The position numbers were made by a program, and so were the translations under genes. From SAR324 cluster bacterium (GTDB lineage: Bacteria; SAR324; XYD2-FULL-50-16), in assembly GCA_002401295.1 (NCBI GenBank), contig NVSR01000035.1, positions 8,538-17,519 of the forward strand: 8,982 nucleotides of DNA, in the 5' to 3' direction. Positions 5,455 to 8,982 of the stretch are shown in pieces. Position 1 is the stretch's first letter. Each line of letters opens with the position of its first letter. Below the pieces are notes generated by a model. The model was given only the letters and a program-made list of their open reading frames with translations. It did no database searches and was not told the DNA's origin.

Positions 5455-6585
5455 TTATTTGTCAAAATGAATCACGGTGCGGATACTCTTGCCTGCATGC
5501 ATCAAATCAAAGGCTGTATTCACCTCTTCCAAGCCCATAGTATGGGTAATAAAATCATCTAGTTTGAATTCTCCTTTGAGGTAACGCTCCACATACTCAG
5601 GTAACTCAGTTCGGCCTTTCACACCACCAAAAGCAGTGCCACGCCATACTCGACCTGTTACTAATTGGAAGGGACGAGTGGAAATTTCCTGACCGGCACC
5701 AGCAACACCAATGATCACAGATTCCCCCCAGCCTTTATGGCAGCACTCCAAAGCGGAACGCATCACATCCACATTGCCAATGCACTCGAAGGAATAATCC
5801 ACACCACCATCCGTCAATTCAACAATCACATCCTGAATCGGTTTGTCATACTTTTTCGGATTAATACAATCAGTGGCTCCCAATTTTCTGGCCAGATCAA
5901 ACTTGCTTTCATTGATATCAATAGCAATGATACGACCAGCTTTGGCCATTTGAGCACCAATAATAGCAGCCAGACCAATGCCACCCATACCAAAGATGGC
6001 GACAGTAGCTCCTTCTTCAACTTTTGCTGTATTTTTGACAGCACCCATACCAGTAGTCACACCACAGCCCAGTAGGCAGACTTCTTCCAGTGGTGCTTCT
6101 GGGTTCACTTTAGCCAGAGAAATTTCTGGTAATACCGTATATTCCGAGAAAGTTGAAGTACCCATGTAATGATAAATCGGTTTGCCGTCTTTAGAAAAAC
6201 GGGTCGTACCATCGGGCATCAGGCCTTTACCCTGAGTTTCTCGGATTTTCTGGCAGAGGTTAGTTTTACCGGACTTACAGAATTTACACTCACCACATTC
6301 CGGCGTGTAAAGAGGAATGACATGGTCCCCAATACTAACACTGGTCACGCCTTCACCCAAGGCTTCCACAATACCACCACCCTCATGACCCAGGACACAA
6401 GGAAAAATGCCCTCAGGGTCATCACCTGACAGAGTGAAAGCATCTGTATGGCAAACACCCGTAGCCACCATGCGAACTCGGACTTCACCAGCCTGTGGTG
6501 GCATGACATCAATTTCTTCAATGGATAAAGGTTGTCCCGGTCCCCAAGCTACGGCAGCTTTTGATTTGATCATCTGTGTGGTCAT
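5455..6585 (-). CDS. adhC: S-(hydroxymethyl)glutathione dehydrogenase / class III alcohol dehydrogenase
   Basis: This 376-residue zinc enzyme oxidises S-hydroxymethylglutathione, formed from formaldehyde and glutathione, to S-formylglutathione with NAD; the family also reduces S-nitrosoglutathione. Catalytic zinc ligands are Cys45, His67 and Cys174. Structural zinc ligands are Cys97, Cys100, Cys103 and Cys111. The Rossmann motif FGMGGIG is at 198-204, and Asp223 (AIDIN) gives NAD preference. SGDDPEGIFP and STFSEYTV are class III signatures. The ATG at 6585 has AGGA seven bases upstream. It is the first gene of the adhC-fghA operon, also named frmA-frmB in enterobacteria. No FrmR-type repressor is present in the window; a LysR gene is divergent instead. 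All key residues are present, so the enzyme should be active. Confidence 0.97.
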   Translation of the reverse strand: MTTQMIKSKAAVAWGPGQPLSIEEIDVMPPQAGEVRVRMVATGVCHTDAFTLSGDDPEGIFPCVLGHEGGGIVEALGEGVTSVSIGDHVIPLYTPECGECKFCKSGKTNLCQKIRETQGKGLMPDGTTRFSKDGKPIYHYMGTSTFSEYTVLPEISLAKVNPEAPLEEVCLLGCGVTTGMGAVKNTAKVEEGATVAIFGMGGIGLAAIIGAQMAKAGRIIAIDINESKFDLARKLGATDCINPKKYDKPIQDVIVELTDGGVDYSFECIGNVDVMRSALECCHKGWGESVIIGVAGAGQEISTRPFQLVTGRVWRGTAFGGVKGRTELPEYVERYLKGEFKLDDFITHTMGLEEVNTAFDLMHAGKSIRTVIHFDK

Positions 6586-6694
6586 TATTTTTTCCTGAAT
6601 GGGTTGTGATTGCTTTGAATGAACTCTATTCTAACCGTTTCTTCAGGAATGATAATAGGCATGATTTGCAAATAACTTTTACGAGACAGTAATA
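6586..6694. promoter_or_regulatory. Divergent control region of adhC-fghA and the LysR gene
   Basis: This 109-bp gap serves both directions. Rightward, TTGTGA (6604-6609) and TATTCT (6627-6632) with a 17-base spacer are a fair sigma-70 promoter for the LysR gene. Leftward, TAGAAT (6633-6628) is a good -10 for adhC (5 of 6) but has no recognisable -35, as expected for an activator-dependent promoter; the two -10 elements overlap. ATTTGCAAAT (6664-6673) is a perfect palindrome inside a T-N11-A LysR box (T6662, A6674), about 30 bp upstream of the adhC -10. This fits a LysR protein that activates adhC-fghA and controls itself. Confidence 0.5.
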
Positions 6695-7570
6695 ATGGTG
6701 AGTTGGGAAGGAGTGAGTGAATTTGTTGCTGTCGCTGAAACGGAGAGTTTCACCAACGCAGCCAAAAGACTGAGGATATCGACGGCTCAAGTAAGTAGGC
6801 AAGTCAGTGCTCTGGAAAATAGATTGGGGGCAAAACTCTTCTATCGTACAACGCGGAAGGTCTCTGTCACCGAAGTGGGCAGCATTTATTACCAGCATTG
6901 CCGCTTGGTATTGGATGGTTTAGACGAGGCAGAACGAGCTATCAGCAACCTGCAGAAAACGCCACGAGGGAAGCTAAAAATCACAGCTCCAGTCACTTAT
7001 GGTGAGGCGACTATTGCACCACTACTACATGATTTTATGATTCAGTACCCGGAAATCCTATTACGATTACACCTGACTAACCAAAAGGTAGATATCATTG
7101 AGCAAGGATTCGATCTGGCCATTCGCCTAGGTAATCTGGAAGATTCCAGCATGATTGCCAAGCGCTTAGCATCACGCACCCAATATGTGTGCGCTGCACC
7201 CAGCTATCTCACCAATTTTGGAGTTCCCCACTCCCTGTCGGAGCTCTCCCAACACAACTGCTTACGTGGGACTCTAGATTACTGGCGATTTCAAGAGGGT
7301 GGAAAGGAAGTAACAGCCCGGGTCAACGGCAGCATCCACTGCAATAGCGGCCATGCTCTGACTGACGCAGCTTTAAAAGGTATCGGTATTGTCCAGCTCC
7401 CTGATTCTTATCTGCAAGGACACATTGATAGTGGTGCTTTGGTCACTCTCTTAGATAACTACCGTAAGCCTGACGAAGGCATTTGGGCCTTGTACCCTCA
7501 GAATCGTCATCTGTCACCGAAGGTTAGGCTCCTGGTAGATTTTTTGAGTGAAAATTTGTCTCCATCCTAG
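6695..7570 (+). CDS. LysR-family transcriptional regulator, probable controller of adhC-fghA
   Basis: This 291-residue DNA-binding protein has a helix-turn-helix at about residues 19-38 (FTNAAKRLRISTAQVSRQVS), a linker helix to about 85, and a type 2 periplasmic-binding-like sensor domain beginning at GKLKITAPVTYGE. The MVSWEGVSEFVAVAETESF N-terminus is typical of the CrgA-like LysR branch, which supports the ATG at 6695 despite a poor ribosome site. The OxyR cysteine motif is absent. It is divergent from adhC with a 109-bp gap holding a LysR-type palindrome, and LysR genes in this place are known beside adhC-fghA in several gammaproteobacteria. The inducer may be formaldehyde, a glutathione adduct or another aldehyde; the sequence does not tell which. 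Confidence 0.88.
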   Translation: MVSWEGVSEFVAVAETESFTNAAKRLRISTAQVSRQVSALENRLGAKLFYRTTRKVSVTEVGSIYYQHCRLVLDGLDEAERAISNLQKTPRGKLKITAPVTYGEATIAPLLHDFMIQYPEILLRLHLTNQKVDIIEQGFDLAIRLGNLEDSSMIAKRLASRTQYVCAAPSYLTNFGVPHSLSELSQHNCLRGTLDYWRFQEGGKEVTARVNGSIHCNSGHALTDAALKGIGIVQLPDSYLQGHIDSGALVTLLDNYRKPDEGIWALYPQNRHLSPKVRLLVDFLSENLSPS

Positions 7571-7634
7571 TACTCCATCAGGGCTGTTTTAGTTGATAAA
7601 TCCTAAATTTCACTTCACCATTCGGAATTCCTTG

Positions 7635-7679
7635 TTCGATATTCGATATTATTTTGAATATTGAATGTCGAATATCGAA
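7635..7679. repeat. Bulged long hairpin with perfect 12-bp outer arms
   Basis: TTCGATATTCGA (7635-7646) and TCGAATATCGAA (7668-7679) are perfect reverse complements. Inside, TATT (7647-7650) pairs with AATA (7657-7660), leaving a six-base loop ATTTTG and a one-sided bulge at 7661-7667. Outside, TCCTT and AAGGA extend the stem across a three-base bulge. The left arm also contains a duplicated CGATATT. It lies between the convergent LysR and yejB genes, so it could serve as a two-way terminator, but it looks more like a dispersed intergenic repeat of the TTCGATATTCGATATT kind. Confidence 0.7.
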
Positions 7680-7702
7680 GGATCGCTTTCATTTCCAGGT
7701 TA

Positions 7703-7802
7703 CTAATTGAGAACGAAGGAAAGATATTAAATAGAGAGCCGTAACTAAACTGAGGAAAATACTTCCCAAGATTGAATATTTAAGATGCGACCCCCTCGAC
7801 CT
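7703..7802. repeat. Tandem 100-bp repeat, copy 1
   Basis: This is the first of two adjacent copies with an exact 100-bp period. It contains GAACGAAGGAAAGATATTAA, CTTCCCAAGATTGAATATTT and GCGACCCCCT. On the minus strand its right end reads AGGGGGTCGCATCTTAAATA, then TTCAATC. This resembles the GGGGTC..GTCTTGAATATT flank that I recall beside IS200-like REP-associated (RAYT) transposase genes. No ORF runs through it. Confidence 0.8.
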
Positions 7803-7900
7803 CTAATTAGGAACGAAGGAAAGATATTAAATGGAGAACCGTCACTAAACTGAAGAAATTCCTTCCCAAGATTGAATATTTAAGGTGCGACCCCCTACGC
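7803..7900. repeat. Tandem 100-bp repeat, copy 2
   Basis: This second copy matches copy 1 at 86 of 98 positions by my hand count, without gaps; the 86-base core 7811-7896 differs at about eight. It ends two bases before the stop codon of the yejB-type gene. Substitutions are scattered with no length change, so the duplication is old. GGAA/TTCC in copy 1 and GAAG/CTTC in copy 2 could each form a small hairpin at the same place. Together with the 7635-7679 hairpin, the repeats fill the 332-bp gap 7571-7902, where I see nothing else. Confidence 0.8.
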
Positions 7901-7902
7901 CC

Positions 7903-8925
7903 TTAACTAAAGCGGATACGAGGGTCCACAGCAGCTAAGCAAATGTCGGAGAGAATATTGCCGACCAGGAACATCAGGCTGGAGAGGAAAAGAGTTCCCA
8001 TGACCACGGGGTAATCCCGCTCCGTGACAGCTTGAAAACCTAATAGTCCCAGACCATCGATGTTAAAGACCTTCTCAATTAAATAAGCTCCCATGAAGAC
8101 CAAACTAATATTATTTCCAAAGCTTGCAGCCAGGGGAATGAGAGAATTCCGTAAAGCATGACGATATACCACAATCCTGGGTGGCAGACCTTTGGCAAAA
8201 GCAGTGCGAATGAAATCGGCGCTGAGATTCTCCAGGAGGGAGTTTTTCATCAACACTGTCATGGAGGCGAAACCACCAATCATGTAACAGATTAGCGGTA
8301 AGATGGAATGATAGATAATATCCCAAATTTGTTCGATTAAGGTGAATTCATCAAAGTCATCGGAAGTAAAGCCCTGCATGGGGAACCACTCCAGACGCCC
8401 TCCCATGTAGACCACTAAAATTAGTCCCAAAACGAAAGAGGGAACGGCATAACCAGTGAACACTGCCACTGAGGTAGCGCTATCAATCCAGGTTTTATTC
8501 CGAATCGCTTTCAATACTCCAAGAGGAACGCTAATCAAATAGGTCAGGATTGTGGTCACCACACCATAATAAATCGAGATGGGCAGGCGCTCTTTAATCA
8601 GATCCCAGACAGGTTCGTTATAACGATAGGACTCCCCTAAATCCAGGACAGCCACTTTTTTCAACCAATCCCAGTAGGCCACCATAATCGGCTTATCAAA
8701 ACCATACAATTCTCGCAGGTATTGCATGTCCTCTTCAGTCAATCCTTCACGCGATCCTTTAGTTGATCTTCCAAGGGTATCCGCACTTTGATTGAATCGG
8801 GCTTCCATCAGAGCTTGTTCAATAGGGCCACCGGGTACAATCCGCGTGAGGGCAAAGGTCATTAAGGTAATTCCAATCATAGTGGGAATGATCAGAAACA
8901 AACGACGAATGAGATATTGACGCAT
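7903..8925 (-). CDS. yejB: Peptide ABC transporter permease, YejB-type
   Basis: This 340-residue inner-membrane permease subunit of a peptide/nickel-type ABC importer is most like YejB of the YejABEF system, which takes up peptides including microcin C in E. coli. TM1 lies at about residues 8-29, followed by the PGGPIEQA motif and an extracytoplasmic segment (to about 110). TM2 to TM6 lie near 117-140, 150-174, 205-228, 266-286 and 307-330. The EAA-type loop that contacts the ATPase is at 238-260 (FIRTAFAKGLPPRIVVYRHA). The family C-terminal motif DPRIRFS is intact. PGGPIEQA and GLGLLGF..V..RDYPV support YejB over DppB/OppB. The ATG at 8925 has a strong AAGGAG at 8940-8935. The reading direction suggests a yejA-like binding protein upstream (cut by the window), but no second permease follows within the window, where repeats occur. 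Confidence 0.88.
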   Translation of the reverse strand: MRQYLIRRLFLIIPTMIGITLMTFALTRIVPGGPIEQALMEARFNQSADTLGRSTKGSREGLTEEDMQYLRELYGFDKPIMVAYWDWLKKVAVLDLGESYRYNEPVWDLIKERLPISIYYGVVTTILTYLISVPLGVLKAIRNKTWIDSATSVAVFTGYAVPSFVLGLILVVYMGGRLEWFPMQGFTSDDFDEFTLIEQIWDIIYHSILPLICYMIGGFASMTVLMKNSLLENLSADFIRTAFAKGLPPRIVVYRHALRNSLIPLAASFGNNISLVFMGAYLIEKVFNIDGLGLLGFQAVTERDYPVVMGTLFLSSLMFLVGNILSDICLAAVDPRIRFS

Positions 8926-8938
8926 GAGTTATGGCTCC

Positions 8939-8982
8939 TTAGGAAAACTCGATCTGAATGTATTCTTCCAACTCTTCAAGTA
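8939..8982 (-). CDS. 3' end of a gene upstream of yejB (partial, frame uncertain)
   Basis: Two frames stay open to the window edge. One encodes LEELEEYIQIEFS and stops at 8941-8939, just before the yejB ribosome site. The other encodes YLKSWKNTFRSSFPKEP and stops at 8931-8929, three bases before yejB. I prefer the first because the second uses AGA/AGT-type codons that are scarce in yejB, but this is weak. By operon analogy it may be a YejA-like peptide-binding protein; the fragment is too short to identify. Confidence 0.3.
   Translation of the reverse strand, partial: LEELEEYIQIEFS

Noticed and set aside
5665..6075. 136-codon plus-strand ORF antisense to adhC
   Set aside because: Every conserved position belongs to adhC on the other strand; the Thr/Ser/His-rich composition is typical of an antisense shadow.
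6593..6648. TCCTGAA (6593-6599) and TTCAGGA (6642-6648), a 7-bp inverted repeat in the adhC gap
   Set aside because: The left arm is the ribosome site region of adhC and the arms are 42 bases apart; one such pair is expected often in a gap of this size.
6626..6898. 90-codon minus-strand ORF across the start of the LysR gene
   Set aside because: It is antisense to the helix-turn-helix region of a real LysR gene, shows no family features and would cover the shared promoter region.
7703..7900. CRISPR array
   Set aside because: Only two long ~100-bp copies directly abutting, with no spacers and no cas genes nearby.

Overview
The window is a bacterial chromosome segment of moderate GC with seven complete or nearly complete protein genes, one small TPR gene, two genes cut by the window edges, and intergenic gaps rich in repeats. 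Nearly everything belongs to known families. I see no CRISPR array, toxin-antitoxin pair, phage module, defence island, tRNA or rRNA, and no clearly new multi-gene system. The unusual material lies in the non-coding gaps and in the leader of one radical-SAM gene.

Organism: uncertain. The adhC-fghA formaldehyde module implies a glutathione-using bacterium, and the yejB-type permease also points to a Gram-negative. The GlyA fragment is of the long SHMT type (GCPLVLGGPLPH signature, long insert before the C-terminus, LLDRFPVYPELDLE-like tail), which I recall from chlamydiae, spirochaetes and actinobacteria rather than enterobacteria. A Chlamydiota-like or other deep Gram-negative lineage carrying horizontally acquired genes is a reasonable guess, not a conclusion.

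Layout: 1-651, the 3' end of glyA (+) with a GC-rich hairpin after it. 734-1678, oxyR (-), a peroxide-sensing LysR regulator with both redox cysteines. 1679-2085, an intergenic gap holding a candidate promoter overlapped by two palindromes. 2086-2844, a FabG-like short-chain dehydrogenase (+). 2845-2970, three different small repeats or hairpins. 2962-4074, a lysine 2,3-aminomutase-family radical SAM gene (-) preceded by a leader with a short upstream ORF and an 8-bp inverted repeat. 4265-4495, a one-TPR small protein (-). 4589-6585, adhC-fghA (-), which detoxifies formaldehyde through S-hydroxymethylglutathione and S-formylglutathione. 6586-6694, a divergent control region with a LysR-type palindrome. 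6695-7570, a LysR regulator (+), probably controlling adhC-fghA. 7571-7902, a bulged hairpin and two tandem ~100-bp repeats. 7903-8925, a YejB-type peptide ABC permease (-), with the end of an upstream gene at the window edge.

Working together: adhC, fghA and the divergent LysR gene form one clear functional unit. OxyR fits a general oxidative/aldehyde stress theme but is not visibly linked to that unit. The other genes look like independent transcription units.
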